Source: an uncultured Prevotella sp. (lineage in GTDB: Bacteria > Bacteroidota > Bacteroidia > Bacteroidales > Bacteroidaceae). From it: a stretch of 41,074 bases of DNA. Position 1 is the first letter of the stretch. Every line of letters starts with the position of its first letter. The notes under the pieces are model-generated. The model saw only the letters and a list, made by a program, of their open reading frames with translations, had not been told where the DNA came from and did not search any database. Location: NCBI GenBank assembly GCA_947169685.1, contig CAMVQS010000015.1, positions 1 through 41,074 of the forward strand. The letters run 5' to 3'. Shown one piece after another: positions 40,900 through 41,074 of the stretch. Position numbers and translations under genes: made by a program.

Positions 40900-41074
40900 A
40901 TGGAAAAGAATACAAAAAGATTGCTATTGCTACTTGTTGCCGTCATCTTAGTTACTGCCATACAAGGTCAAAGGGTTCTTGGCAGGAGTCATGAGACCTC
41001 ACCCAACGGGAAGTTGCAAGTACAGACCGTTGACAAGAAACTTGTCATCAAGTACAAAGACCAAAAGGTCCTGG
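40900..41074 (+). CDS. Start of a GH97-type glycoside hydrolase (partial)
   Basis: The first 58 codons of a gene cut by the window end. A signal peptide (MEKNTKRLLLLLVAVILVTA) is followed by ETSPNGKLQVQTVDKKLVIKYKDQ (written here in two parts: ETSPNGKLQVQ and LVIKYKDQKVL), which matches the N-terminal beta-sandwich opening of GH97 enzymes (SusB-like alpha-glucosidases and alpha-galactosidases). The catalytic barrel is outside the window, so retaining or inverting type cannot be told. Same strand as the LtaS-like genes and 28 bp downstream, but probably with its own control. Confidence 0.65.
   Translation, partial: MEKNTKRLLLLLVAVILVTAIQGQRVLGRSHETSPNGKLQVQTVDKKLVIKYKDQKVL

Noticed and set aside
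1..41074. tRNA, rRNA or insertion-sequence genes
   Set aside because: No cloverleaf with the GGTTCGA-type T arm, no rRNA stretch and no transposase frame was recognised, though this was by eye only.

Overview
The window reads as chromosomal DNA of a Bacteroidales bacterium, most likely Prevotella or a close relative. The evidence is many promoters of the Bacteroidetes form (TAnnTTTG at -7, often TTTG about 19-20 bp upstream), signal peptides with the SPII pattern used in this group, an HU-type protein of the Bacteroidetes HU-HIG class, a GH95 enzyme and the start of a GH97 enzyme, and an anaerobic class III ribonucleotide reductase. No rRNA, tRNA or CRISPR array was seen.

Layout. (1) 1-2.8 kb is an accessory stretch: two minus-strand gene pieces of mobile-element character flank a plus-strand fimbrillin-like lipoprotein, followed by a Zeta-type P-loop kinase with an overlapping 60-residue partner. 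(2) 2.85-8.65 kb is a five-gene minus-strand efflux operon (TolC-like channel, HlyD lipoprotein, double ABC ATPase, two ABC-2 permeases), with a divergent AraC-type regulator at 8.8-9.7 kb. (3) 9.8-12 kb holds an HU-like protein and, divergently, ung plus a DUF3109 cysteine-cluster protein. (4) 11.9-15.2 kb is a two-gene glycan unit (GH95 and a stand-alone rhamnosidase-type beta-sandwich protein), preceded by a DNA2/IGHMBP2-type helicase. (5) 17.2-19.9 kb is nrdD-nrdG with a long repeat-rich leader, convergent with a HAD phosphatase. (6) 20.8-27.1 kb is a four-gene operon: TPR lipoprotein, a thioredoxin-fold lipoprotein without its cysteines, a PMCA-type Ca2+ ATPase and a truncated DUF3857 protein. 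(7) 27.3-28.1 kb is a secreted alpha/beta hydrolase. (8) 28.2-32.2 kb is an envelope operon: membrane SGNH protein, MBOAT acyltransferase, lysozyme-fold protein and secreted SGNH esterase. Together these look like a system for adding and removing acyl groups on a cell-wall or surface glycan. (9) A convergent PQQ-type lipoprotein follows. (10) 34-40.9 kb is miaB, an MsbA-type ABC exporter and two LtaS-like membrane phosphotransferase/sulfatase-fold enzymes with overlapping ends. (11) A GH97 gene begins at the right edge.

The most unusual signal is not a gene. Short tandem arrays with an exact 7-bp period, but a different unit sequence at each place, sit in every gene of the efflux operon and at one of its gene junctions. 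They always fall in places that tolerate change: a signal peptide, a coiled coil, an inter-domain linker, or the same periplasmic loop of both permeases. Gain or loss of one unit would shift the frame. A second unusual signal is a pair of intergenic tandem repeats with an exact 22-bp period but different sequence (about 9.81-9.89 and 27.14-27.20 kb), each at a convergent gene end.
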